Below, piece by piece: positions 47,066 through 57,800 of a stretch of DNA of 64,000 nt. Source of the DNA: Salvia splendens. Lineage: Eukaryota; Streptophyta; Magnoliopsida; Lamiales; Lamiaceae. The notes under the pieces are model-generated. The model was not told where the DNA came from, ran no database searches, and was given only the letters and a program-made list of their open reading frames with translations. The DNA is taken from NCBI RefSeq assembly GCF_004379255.2, contig NC_056045.1, positions 4,188,560 to 4,252,559 on the forward strand. The letters run 5' to 3'. The translations under genes and the position numbers were made by a program. Numbering within the stretch: the stretch's first letter is position 1; every line of letters starts with the position of its first letter.

Positions 47066-48038
47066 TTCTTAGTGAAATGGCAAAACTAGTTTTTGGCACA
47101 ATTGAAACGTAAACACATACACAGTAGGTGAAAGAGAGAATGAAAAAGATCAAAAGAAGTGAGTCAAAGTGGTGTAAGAGAGAGTTTCTTAATAAGAGCA
47201 TGATATGTACACTCATTCTTGCTCTGTAACACATGCTTACTAAGTCAGCAATGGTACTATTGTCCTATTTCTATCTTGCAACTGAAGTTAATTCCATGAG
47301 TATGTTTGAGATATGTTCTTCAAGGTAAATGCATTACATGGAAAAATTAATTCCACATGTTTGTGCAATTAATGTATCCAATCTCTATATATAGTGTTTC
47401 TTGTCATGGGTATTTTGTATATCTTGCCATTTTTCCCGCATAATAAGTTGATCAATTAAATTTCAGGTTATAGAGAGGGGATTTGTTCTAAACAAGACTT
47501 GATGCTGAACTGAAGTTCCAAGAATCACTCTTTCGTCTTATCTATAATTATGTACTAGTATTACCTTTAATTCACTTTAAACTTGACGAATACAAGCTGA
47601 AATATTATGGTTGTTTGAATGATAAGATACATAGATGGATAAATAATTAAGGAAAACTAATTTACCAAATGGATTAATTAATTTTTAAGTTGTTATCTTT
47701 CAACTACATATTTGATTTTTCACTTAAACTAATGATCCATGAAGCACTTACACAAGAAATCGATTCTTGAATTGCAGTCGCCAAAAATTATAAAGAGATA
47801 TTTTGATATAATATACTAACCAATGTATGCACATCTCATTTTGTTTCAAATAAACCCTGGAAAACCAATTCTTCCGGTTTCAAAATTAACTAGTCATTTC
47901 TGGAGAATTAATCATGCAGGAAAACAGTAGTGCAAATGTGGAAATGATAAATAAACACAAAAAAATAGAGAGAAGAAAATTTGGAGTATAGAAGATTCAA
48001 ACCAATATAACACGAAGAGGAAGAAAGTGGTGTGTAGG
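47066..48038. other. intergenic, nothing recognised
   Basis: AT-rich sequence without coding content or clear repeats. Confidence 0.5.
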
Positions 48039-48487
48039 TCAATTGACTCTGTGCATGAGTGTGAGGACGCAGCAGAGGCGCCCGTCTTGGCCTCGAACCG
48101 CCCAGCCCTGAACCTTATCCCCCATCTTGAGGCCGTTGTTCTGGACAAGCTGGTACCATTCATCACTCAACGCAGCCATTCTCGTCGTCGGACTGTGATT
48201 CAACCGCATCCTGTAACCGTTTCCACTCGGATCCACCGTCGGAACCTCAAGAAACCCTTCCCTCGCCCACAGCACCATCGCCTCCGACCTCAAGAAAAGA
48301 CTGTTCTGCCTGCAATCGACGAGTCTTCTCGAACATCATCTTCCTTGACTACGCTGCATATCGCGAGCAGCGGCAGAGGCGGGCCAATGTGGTGGCTGCG
48401 TACGGGGCCGATGCGGTTTTCGTCGAAGAAATCGTATTCATCGACGACGAACTTGAACCCTTTCCCCTCCTCATCTCCGATCTTTTT
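48039..48487 (-). pseudogene. B3-like (DUF313-type) gene relic
   Basis: The C-terminal part (48293-48039) reads SEAMVLWAREGFLEVP, GYRMRLNHSPTTRMAALSDE and WYQLVQNNGLKMGDKVQGWA, which resembles the second half of the divergent B3 domains called DUF313. Upstream (from about 48487) FVVDEYDFFDENRIGPVRSH and ICSVVKEDDVRE read in another frame, and RRLQAEQSFL in a third, so at least two indels separate the halves. The N-terminus is missing and a T-run follows on the plus strand. Assignment is by motif memory. Confidence 0.5.
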
Positions 48488-49551
48488 TTTTCATTCTATA
48501 ATTGTAAATGTGTTTATCTATGAAATCCAACTCCAACTATCTTCTATTTATGGGATTTATTCTTAGTTGGATTGGAAAGGGAAATCCAATTCAAGATCCA
48601 GCGTATATTATTAATTATCATTTCTTTCTTTTTTCACTTACTCTCTCGGCCCTTAAAAATGTGAACTACTATTTCATTTTTTTATCCATCTCTTAATATT
48701 GTGAACTTTTTAGTTAAGGAACGTTTTACTACCTCCGTCTCATATTAGGAGTCACATTTAGTGTGGGCACGTATTTTAAGAAATGTAATTAAAGATAATC
48801 GGATTGAATAAGTTAGTGAACTATGTTTCCCACTTATATGAGTATATATAAGTTTTATAATAAAATGTGAGTGAAATAAGTTGATGGAATGTGGGGCCCT
48901 ACTTAACATTTAGTTAAAAGTGAAATACGACTCTTATTGTGGGACGGACCGAAATGTGACTCTTATTATGGGACGACTTATAATTACTTCAATCATTATT
49001 GTAGGATACATTGAAACTCGTGCCTTCACAAGTTCATATTTTTAAGGGACATGGGGAGTGTTCATTTTCGGCATGTCCCAAGGTAGTTGAGTCTGGCATA
49101 CACTTTAATCTCACACATACTTTATTCACTCTCACATTTTATTCTTTCCGTGTTAACCTTTAACACATCAATTTTTTAAATCACATAGCCAAAAGAAATG
49201 TCTCAACTACCAGTTAATAGCATCACGTCAAAGTCGCTCCAGGAGTTTGTTGGAAATAAAAGAGAACACCTAGCTAGAGGCTACGGTTCGAAGGATAATT
49301 AGGGTTTGAGGAAAGAAGTATTTTACCGTATTACTGATACGGAGAGACCCGTATCAATGATAATTGGTGATAATATATTGAAGGTCCATTCGCAGAGGAG
49401 TGTCCGTCGAGCAACCAATGAACAAAAACGGAAAAGTAAATTGCAGAAAAAGTAAAAGACGGAAAGATAAAAGAAAATTATATTTCTTCCATGAATACTT
49501 CAAAAGATAACAAGGGCTCATGTTAATAATAGAATTAACCTAGCTTAATGA
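48488..49551. other. intergenic with one MITE
   Basis: No gene is seen apart from the MITE at 48728-48976. A partial ACGGTT-rich stretch near 49250-49400 is unassigned. Confidence 0.5.
48728..48976. mobile_element. Stowaway-like MITE
   Basis: Ends TACCTCCGTCTCATATTAGG and TTATTATGGGACGACTT, with an internal second GGGACGGACC. It shares GGAGTCACATTTAGTG-like subterminal sequence with the copy at 5449. Confidence 0.55.
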
Positions 49552-50032
49552 TCAAGTAATAGGAAAGATATGTAAATCAATAATATATGAAATAATAGAG
49601 ATATGGGGATATTTTATAGATATACTCGTATCATAGCAGTAGTATTTTCTCCAGCCGGTTACGTGATCCCCTTCCTTCAAATTATTCTCCATAAAGATCT
49701 CGAACCAGTCTTCACTTATCCTAGCCTCGCCGGTGGCAGCATTATACTTAAAGCGCGATGTGGATCCTTTGTTAGAAGCATAAGAAAAACCCTTCTCTCT
49801 TTAGCTTCCTTCTCTCTTCCTCTTTAAAAACATCCATTTTCAATGTCCAGCTTTCGATAGCATGACTGATGCTAAGAGTTTTCCTCATGTCACCACTCTT
49901 GAGCTGCTTTTGGAACAAGATCTTGGCTTCAATTCCTCCAACGCATCCTCCTTCTTGGATTGGTACAAAGTAAGTTATGCCGCACACTGGGTCTCTCAAG
50001 TTGTATTCGTAGATGCTTCTTATAACTGCCAT
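49552..50032 (-). pseudogene. B3-like gene, frameshifted
   Basis: From 50032 the frame reads MAVIRSIYEYNLRDPVCGIT and then AKILFQKQLKSGDMRKTLSI, like the start of a B3 domain. Near 49785 the frame must shift by one base: SRFKYNAATGEARISEDWFE and IFMENNLKEGDHVTGW, a typical B3 end, continue in another frame to a stop at 49552. A stop lies just before the shift in the second frame, so an intron is unlikely; I read this as a one-base indel. It is the fourth B3 relic in the window, all on the minus strand, and lies 40 bp from the LTR retrotransposon insertion. Confidence 0.55.
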
Positions 50033-50831
50033 CTCTACTCTTTTGCTACAATTCTAAATGTGTGTGTGTGACTGATGGGGTACGTACTAAACAAGCCCAA
50101 TAGCAGTGACGGCCCATCAGCCCAAAGCCCAAGGAAGAGTATCAGTTCGGCATTACCAAAGAGTTCGGCCCCAGCCTACAGCTCGGTAAAAGCCGACCAA
50201 TCAAGCTCTACTCTCAGATCGGCAAAAGCTGCTCGGCAATAGTTCAGCAGTTCGGTCTCAGTGTTCGACCGAACTGGGAGATAGTGGACTCATGCAGAAC
50301 CTCCACGACCTCCACTACACGATCTATTTAGTGGTGTCAACTCATGCAGGATCTCATGCAGGATAGCGGACCAAACAAAGAGATAGTGGACCCATGCAGG
50401 ATCTCATGACCTCCACGACATCCACAACCTAGTTAGTGGTGATGTAAGCCACGACCTAGTTAGTGGTGATGTAAGCCACGACCTAGTTAGTGGTGATGCA
50501 AGCCACGATCTTAGTTCAATGTATAAATAGAACTTAGATCAGATAGACCAGGAGAGAGAGCTCTCTAGACATCAAATATCATATAGCAAGTCTGTATTTG
50601 TAAGCTGTAAACCAGATCAAGCAATACAATCTTGCCCTCCTTTCTTCCCGTGGATGTAGATTTACCTCAGTAAATCGAACCACGTAATTCCTTGTGTCGT
50701 GATCTATATTTTCTTTTACCTGCATTTACTACCATCAAAAATTCGCCCAATCATCACTGGCGCCGTCTGTGGGAAACAGAGAACCAAATCTGTGATAAAA
50801 GCGAGTTTTTGATCCTCTTCCACCAAAAAAA

Positions 50832-52000
50832 ATGCATACCAGATCACGTAACACCCATAATACCGTTCGTGATAACCATGAGGAAGCTAGTCCAGCCCGC
50901 AGGTCTGGAAAACAGCCTCGGGAGAAATCTACTTCCAGTTCTCACGGAGAAGGAACAAACCGCTCAAAGACTCATCGCACCGAGTCTTCCCAGCAGCCCG
51001 ATTTGAACGAGGCTGTCAAGTTGTTTTTTGGCCGAGAAGCAGGAAGAGTTCTTAATTTTCCTGCAAAAGGGCCAAAAGCCGGAGACGAAAACGGTGGATT
51101 CTCCCTCCTCATCCAGACATGAAAGTCACTACCGCAGTAGTGCCGTGTCTTCCAGGAAGAAGAATCCTCAACCCCGACATGTTCCTGTTCCTCCTCTCGG
51201 TACCGGAATCACAGGAGAACTCCATCTCCTCCATACCGAAGAGATGTCGGGTTCGCCATGTACGGAGCATTGAAGACTCCGTTCTCGGACGATATCACCC
51301 GAACTCCCTTGCCACAGAACTACCGAACTCCGTCAATGACTTATGACGGGTTAGTGAATCCTCATGACTTCCTGGGACGCTATCAGTATAACATGGCGAA
51401 CCAGGGTCTCAATGAGGTCCATATGTGCAAGCTGTTTCCCGAGCTGCTTATCGGGAACGCAAGAAGGTGGTTCGATAGCCTCCCCAAGGCAGCATTAGAT
51501 CTTACCGAGATCTAATGGATGCTTTCCACAGGAGGTTCTTTCAGAAAGCGGAAGCCCGAATCACTTCGGCTCAGCTGCTTTCTACACGTCAAGGTCGCGA
51601 CGAAAAGATCAGCGACTTTATGACGAGGTTCCACAAGGAATGCCTACAAGTAGATGATCTCAATGATCTACTTGTCATTTCGGCATTCCAAAATGGAATC
51701 CTGCCCGGAGCTCTCTACAGAAAGCTCGTGGAATGCAGTCCGCAAACAGCTCAAGAGATGTGGGACATTGCGGACCAGTTCTCCCGTGCCGATGAGGCAG
51801 ACCGTCGCAAACGGTCTTTAGACAGCTCATCCCGAGGAGACGGGAGGAAGCCCGATCATAGCGATCAGGGACATCCTCGCCGAACTCCTTTTGGCGATCA
51901 GGGACATCCTCGCCGAACTCCTTTTGAAAGGATTCAAAGGACTCCGGTGCAAGACCGATTTGGGCCACGTCTCAATCCTGAGAAGCCGCGCCCGCCGTGA
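50832..52000 (+). pseudogene. retrotransposon gag (Retrotrans_gag), several frameshifts
   Basis: Gag is the capsid-like structural protein of the element. It starts MHTRSRNTHNTVRDN and continues in other frames as EKQEEFLIFLQKGQK and YDGLVNPHDFLGRYQYNMAN, PELLIGNARRWFDSLP. It then carries on from 51515 (DAFHRRFFQKAEARITSAQ, LSTRQGRDEKISDFMTRF, LPGALYRKLVECSPQTAQEM). Breaks are near 51025, 51205 and 51505. A tandem 33-bp duplication gives DQGHPRRTPFG twice near residue 120 of the last frame. No zinc knuckle or protease follows. Confidence 0.8.
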
Positions 52001-52377
52001 TTCCGGTTGAGATCGGCGTACCCAGTCCCCGAACTCTAAATTTCTCCTCAGAAATGAATGATGACGGACTGAGAGCCGAACTAGATCTGGCCGAAGAAAG
52101 AAGAGAATTGGCCTGCATAAAAGCAGCCAAGTACAAGGAGCAAGTAGCCCGATATATACCAAAAGGGTGAAAAAGCTGCAATTTCAAGGGAGATCTCGTC
52201 TTGAGAAACAACGAAGTAAGCCGAGCAGAAAAGCTGGGCAAACTCGAACCCACATGGGAAGGTCCATATCGGGTGTCAGAAGTCCTCGGCAAAGGGTCTT
52301 ATAAATTGACTCACATGTCAGGAGAACAAGTACCCCGAACATGGTACATTTCCAACCTCAAGAAGTTCCATTTGTAA
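52001..52377 (+). pseudogene. integrase C-terminal end joined directly to gag
   Basis: Directly after the gag remnant (52000) the sequence reads PVEIGVPSPRTLNFSSE, LDLAEERRELACIKAA, then after a stop GDLVLRNNEVSRAEKLGK, LEPTWEGPYRVSEVLGKG, WYISNLKKFHL and a stop. This is the linker and C-terminal GPY/F part of gypsy integrase. Protease, reverse transcriptase, RNase H and the integrase catalytic core are absent, so gag and integrase are brought together by a deletion of about 3.5 kb or more (family expectation). Confidence 0.8.
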
Positions 52378-52458
52378 GAGACAGTCCGGTCAGTCAGTCT
52401 TGTGTCTAGTTCGGTCCTAGGGGTATGTGCTTTCTTTGTTTTTTACTTGTTTTTCATG

Positions 52459-52532
52459 TTTGTCTATGTGCGTTTTGTTTGTCTATGTGCGTTTTTGTTT
52501 GTCTATGTGCGTTTGTCTGTCTATGTGCGTGT
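52459..52532. repeat. four tandem ~20-bp units (GTCTATGTGCGTTT)
   Basis: TTTGTCTATGTGCGTTTT occurs four times in a row with small length changes, in the 3' non-coding part of the LTR element. Confidence 0.85.
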
Positions 52533-52694
52533 CGTCTCTTACAAATGTTACTGAGGTATCTTGTTCTTCGAAGGCTGATCCCCTTTTTAGAACATATATA
52601 AGCCAACGATTGTGAGTCCAAGCTTCTAAGGAGGATACAAGACCACAATTCAGCTTAAGAAACAAGCAGTTCGTCTGAAACGAACTGCAACAAA

Positions 52695-52855
52695 GGGAAA
52701 GTCCGATCCACGCGATAAAACTCGCCGAATTAGGACAAGGGAAAGTCCGATCCACGCGATAAAACTCGCCGAATTAGGACAAGGAAAGTCCGATCCCCAA
52801 ATTAGGACAAGGGAAAGTCCGATCCGAGCGATAAAACTCGCCAAATTAGGACACA
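52695..52855. repeat. 46-bp tandem array (AAGTCCGATCC...)
   Basis: Three nearly complete and one truncated copy of GGAAAGTCCGATCCACGCG plus ATAAAACTCGCCGAATTAGG, within the element's 3' region. Confidence 0.85.
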
Positions 52856-52861
52856 AGCTTA

Positions 52862-53100
52862 GTCCGGTCAAAGAAATTTACTTCATAAGACCAAAGATGA
52901 GTCCGGTCAAAGAAATTTACTTCATAAGACCAAAGACGAGTCCGGTCAAAGAAGTTTATTTCATAAGACCGAGGACCAAGTCGGTCAAAGAATTTTACTT
53001 CATAAGACCAAAGACGAGTCCGGTCAAAGAAGCTTACTTCATAAGACCGAGGACGAGTCCGGTCAAAGAAGTTTTACTTCATAAGACCGAGGACGAGCAC
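52862..53100 (+). repeat. 39-bp tandem array, in frame as a 13-residue repeat
   Basis: Six copies of GTCCGGTCAAAGAAATTTAC followed by TTCATAAGACCAAAGACGA. The period of 39 keeps reading frame, so a 74-residue open frame (52897-53121) reads SPVKEIYFIRPKT and its variants. A frameshift starts in the last unit. No coding evidence beyond the openness. Confidence 0.85.
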
Positions 53101-53160
53101 GATGAAAATTTTTCTGCCTAAAGCTGTAAATACGCAGTGACTAGAAGCGAAATGAAGATT

Positions 53161-53853
53161 TTCATTTATTAAACTTGTTCGGCATACAACTCCGCTGCCC
53201 TACGAGAAGGCGTTACGCTATACAAAAGGACTATTTTCTTACTGTCCACGGTTGCTAAAGTGAAGCCACCTATTCAAAAAATCCTCGTGAAGCCGAGTCG
53301 GGCGTTCCGCGGCAGTGAAGAATAAGAGGTTCGACGAAAGAACAGGAAAATAACCACAATATTTCTGAACTTGCCGCATTCATATCTGATTTGTTACATC
53401 AAATTCGATTAGAAGTCAATCCAAGAAGACGTAGTTAAATAAAGGGTTGATTGTGGAAAAGAGTATGTCATATTAAATCAATTATTTAACATATAATGTG
53501 ATGTTAGCAAATTTCAACTTCCATTTCTTCAACGTGATGTGTAATTTCTTGTATAGTTTCATAAAGCAAAACCGAGATTTCATCAAATATGAGAGAAATT
53601 AAATAAAAGAACGCAACTATAGTAAATTTAAGTCACCCCTTATTCTATTATAAACATGAAGTTCAAAACCAAATTGTAACCCCTAATTAAATGAGATAGA
53701 AAAGGGTTAGCCGATATGAAAGGAGCATCGCATGAAAACATTCAATTAACTAATGGTAGATGTTGCCAAATTATGTTAGAAACAGAACTACTATAAAAAT
53801 GGAATATCATTCGATCAGGAGAGCTAGGCAACAGCTTTTCTTCATCGACAAAA
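53161..53853. other. intergenic; AGP promoter
   Basis: The first ~240 bp continue the GC-richer, GAGTCGG-type sequence of the retrotransposon and may be its tail. The remainder is AT-rich. TATAAAAA at 53792-53799 lies 55 bp before the AG-peptide start codon and is its likely TATA box. Confidence 0.5.
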
Positions 53854-54060
53854 ATGACGATGAAGAAAATCGTTTGCTGTGGCCTCCTCATTGCCGCCTC
53901 AGCCATGAGCGCTGCCGCAGCAGCTGCTGCTTCCACAGTCGTAGACACTCCAGCTCCAACCCCCGTTGTATTTAGCAGCGATGCTGTTGCTGTTGCTGTT
54001 GCTGCCTTGCCTGCCGTCGCGACTGCGTTAATATCCTATTTTGCCCTCTACATGCATTAG
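53854..54060 (+). CDS. arabinogalactan peptide (AGP23/AG-peptide type)
   Basis: A 68-residue single-exon protein: signal peptide MTMKKIVCCGLLIAASAMSA, a short mature part with the Ala/Pro/Thr motif TPAPTPVV (sites for Pro hydroxylation and arabinogalactan addition), and a hydrophobic GPI-anchor-like C-terminus (AVATALISYFALYMH). The start (M-x-MKKI) and tail (LISYFALY-H) match the AGP23/AGP40 subgroup, often pollen-expressed, as I recall it. The mature part is unusually Val/Ala-rich with several AVAV repeats encoded by GTTGCT triplets. TATA box at 53792. Expected at the plasma membrane or cell wall. Confidence 0.75.
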   Translation: MTMKKIVCCGLLIAASAMSAAAAAAASTVVDTPAPTPVVFSSDAVAVAVAALPAVATALISYFALYMH

Positions 54061-54834
54061 AGGTTAATATATGGATTCATAATTGTAATTTTCTTTCCAT
54101 TTTTATATTTTCATTTTATGTGATATACGATGGAATAAGAATTTACTTACCTATTTACATCACTATATACATTTTACTATATGTTATTGGTTCCATAGTT
54201 TTATAGATCCATTATTTGGCATGGCATATGAATATGATACAATCCTGTTTAAGAGGTTTATATAATTGCACAATTTAGAATCTCATGTCCATTAATTCTT
54301 TAATTTATCACATTAGACAACTATTTCAACCCACAAGTAAAGAATTCAACCATCTGAGAATAAAATCATTTACAGTATCACCGAAAAGAACACAATTGTA
54401 GAGAGAGTGAAAGGAGATATTCAGCAAACATTTTTCATTTATTTCCATTTTTTCATTTTCATTTCGTATTCAAACGATCATAAAAAGATAAGTGCAAAAC
54501 CAAAAACATTCTGAGAGCATAATGTCTACTCTGGCTGCATTCAGTCCAATACATTCACAAAATCAGGTGGTTTCTGTTCCCTCACAACGCCCAGAATCAC
54601 CCCGTCTTCACTGTACTAATAATGTAAAGCGGATATTATTCCTCAACTCATGCACCTCTGCAATTGGCTGATCATGTCGACAAAGCAAAAACAATGCCGG
54701 TGTTCAAAATATCCCTGCAGCAGGCGCTGAGTTATAAACATATTAACCTGAACTCACATTTGTCTTGGTTTCTGCTCTGACATATGTGAGACTACGTGTA
54801 GTTGGTGATAAAATCATGCTGTTCGATGCCTGGC
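54061..54834. other. intergenic, convergent 3' flanks
   Basis: Non-coding space between the AG-peptide gene and the 3' end of the minus-strand RRM gene; at least the last 300 bp probably belong to the RRM gene's 3' UTR. Confidence 0.45.
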
Positions 54835-57800
54835 CTAAAGTCTCGGCACAGTTGAGTCAGACCCTCGCTTCCACTGGAAACTCCTTGCACCCGGCAGCAT
54901 CATAGGTACACGACCACCCCTGTATTGCATACCTCTAGCGAAAGGAGCTCTGCCATATCTTGGAACAACAAAAGGAGATGCCCGGGCAACACAAGGCCAT
55001 GTCATAACAGATGCAGTATCCGGCTGAGCAGAGCTTTTCTTTACAATCTGAAGATAGATTAAGTTTTAGTTCAAAGTAATTAACTCTTCTTACCTGTGTT
55101 ATTAATCCATGTTTACGACTTTATGTTCAAACTAACTGTGAAAACATTTTTCAAGCAAAGTTGCAAACCTATGCTCATCTACATACCCATCACTCTTTTT
55201 AGGCCCAGCAAACAACTTAAGTGGCATATCAGGAATGTTTGTAAGGTTAAGTTTCAAGTAAAATAAGTCATCTAAGCATTTAGAGGCATACCACAGAATC
55301 AAACAAATTGATGCAAGAAGCTGATCCAGCTTCAAAAACCATTATGCAAGTCGTACATCTAAAACTTGTATTATTCTAATTACATACCTTCAAAATGCGT
55401 GACAAAAAGGATGTGCCGTCCAAAGACAAAGCAAGCTCAGCTGCTTCTTTACTCATAAATTCTATATATGCTGATCTGAATAAGGAGAACTATTTAGAAA
55501 TACTACAAACTGGATTAAGGGAATGAAGCATCTGAAACACTTACCCTTTTGGTTGCCCAGTAGCCGGATCAGTTAAGATGATAACTTTCAAGACTTCTCC
55601 AAACTTGTTGAAATGTTTAGATAGGCTATCCTTAGTGGCAGCAAAATGAACCTAAATGTGTTGGTCATAAAAACGGAGGATATTAGAAAAATGTAATGAC
55701 AGAATCGACCAAAAAGAAAACTTGGGGCTTAATATGAGGGAGTTACATTGCTAACAAAGATGGTGCAGGAATCAGCGTCTTCAGCTGGTGGACCAGTATT
55801 ACGTAAACCTGCATACAATATGGATTAAGATAGAGGACAAGAGCATGACAAATATGCAATTCTTTTCAAGTTGGTAATGCATCGGAAGAGATATATCATC
55901 TATGGCCAAGAATACCACTGAACTAGAGAATAAATATAGAGTGAAAAATGAAACTTAAGGAGAGATAGAAGGCTCACCACTTGGTCCCTGACTCCTTTCA
56001 GATTCGTGCAGAGTAGCATCAGGCTTTGCCTGTTAGAAAGCAAGTCAGAGGAATCAAGTTAATGATAAAAAAATTTCTTACATTTCCAAAATTGCATGAA
56101 TTTAGTTAAATTTCTTACATTTCCATTAAAAGGCACTGTATGATTGTTGTTTGTTTTCATCAACCACACTTCAGAGTTTGTAGAAACAGCATCAGCACCT
56201 CGCATTCTTTCATGATCATCCATCTCAGCTGCCTCTATTTCTTCCTGGTATTGAGGTTTCCTCATTTTCATGCTTACAGAAGAAGAATCCGTGGGGATTG
56301 CACTATGCACTGCCGCAGGTCGAATAATATCTTTACGTGGTCTGTATGCTGTTCCATCAACGTGATCAGCAGCACCATATTGAAACTTCAAGGAGCTCTC
56401 TACCCATTTTCCACTAGATGAGCCTGATGGATAAATATCTGTGCCTTCTCGTCCCCTTCATCATAATTTTCTCTGTCATATCCCCGAGCAATATCAATGA
56501 CTTCTTCATGAAAAGATGGCATGTTCCCTTCTTGTAGCACGCTGATATCATCTCGTGGGTAATAAGAAGAGTGAAGACTCTCCATCTCAACATTAAAATC
56601 TCCATCAACAGCATCTTCAGTAACACCTCCATATTGGCAGTGACTGCTAGTGTTTGGGCCATTCATAGCATTACCAAGCCTATCAAACACATTACGGGAA
56701 GGCCTAACTTAGCTACATCCTTCACTGCTTCAGCCATAGCTTTAATAGCCACAGACATAGAAGCGTGACGAATCCTCTGAGGGCGTGCTTCTGCATATGA
56801 CTCCGTTGTTGAAACCACTGAGCGTAGACGTTTGACTGAAGGCTCTGCTGTTGCATTTGGTGGCCTCGAAGTAGCAACAGCATCACGTACAGCAAATTGC
56901 AGTAGTCTTTTCGGGGCACTAACAGTTGACTGGGACACTTCTCTCTGCCAATTTGAAGCAACAAATAAGTGAAGCGAAAAGCACCACAGGGACTTAAGAT
57001 CTTTTCAAGATAAAAGATCAAGGAACACACAAAGGCCAGTTTCCATATCAAAGCAACAATAAAATGAGTTTCTTCTCCACATGCGATCTCAATCTTTTTC
57101 TAAAAGAGAATGGTAGAAGATTATGACTTCAAGATAGTTGTTAATGTCAGCATTTAAATAATTTTTCTTAAGCTGGGAATTATTTCTGTCAGGCTCAATG
57201 AAGTCTTATCTACTACGAAGATACTAAATACAGATTATTATAGCCCACATGACATGATAGAAGGTGCACCTTACTTTGTAAAGGGCCGTGTCTGGTTCCT
57301 AAGGCAATTGAGTTGTCAAATTCAGCCAAGAAGCTCATTGCACAAATGACAAAGTAATGGACTCTAGAGAAGTATGCTCCCTACCAATTTCATCAAGGGT
57401 GGATGCATGCAGCGTAAATAATACTCCCTCCGTCTTGCTAAATCCCAGCCACTTTTGAGCACTCGTTTTGTAAAAATGATAATAAATAGTTAAAGTGGAG
57501 AAATGATAAAGTAAGAGAGAGAATAACGTAGATAAGACTTTTCTCTACATTATTCTTTCTCTTACTTTACCATTTCTCCACTTACATTATTTATTATCAT
57601 TTTTACAAAATGAGTGCTTAAAAGTGCCTGGGAATGCTAAAGCGGGACGGAGGGAGTAAGTATTTTACAAGTTTAAGGATCAAGATGTTAAAACTACGGA
57701 AATTGATAAAATAAAATAGAAAATTAAACACCGTTCATTCATGAAAATTAGGCCCCTTGTTGGACACACAGATTTTAATGAGAAATTGATTAAGTAAGAG

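Larger units (their letters stand above)
50073..53160 (+). mobile_element. Ty3/gypsy LTR retrotransposon, 5' LTR with internally deleted body
   Basis: The 5' LTR runs from TGATGGGGTACG (50073) to CATCA (about 50756). TGATG/CATCA are inverted, a TATA box (GTATAAATAG, 50521) is present, and a 28-bp unit (ACCTAGTTAGTGGTG..) is repeated three times at 50427-50509. The primer-binding site TGGCGCCGTCTGTGGG follows immediately. Then come gag (broken), the C-terminal end of integrase, and tandem arrays. I find no 3' LTR, so the element is 3'-truncated; its right boundary is a guess. Confidence 0.8.
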
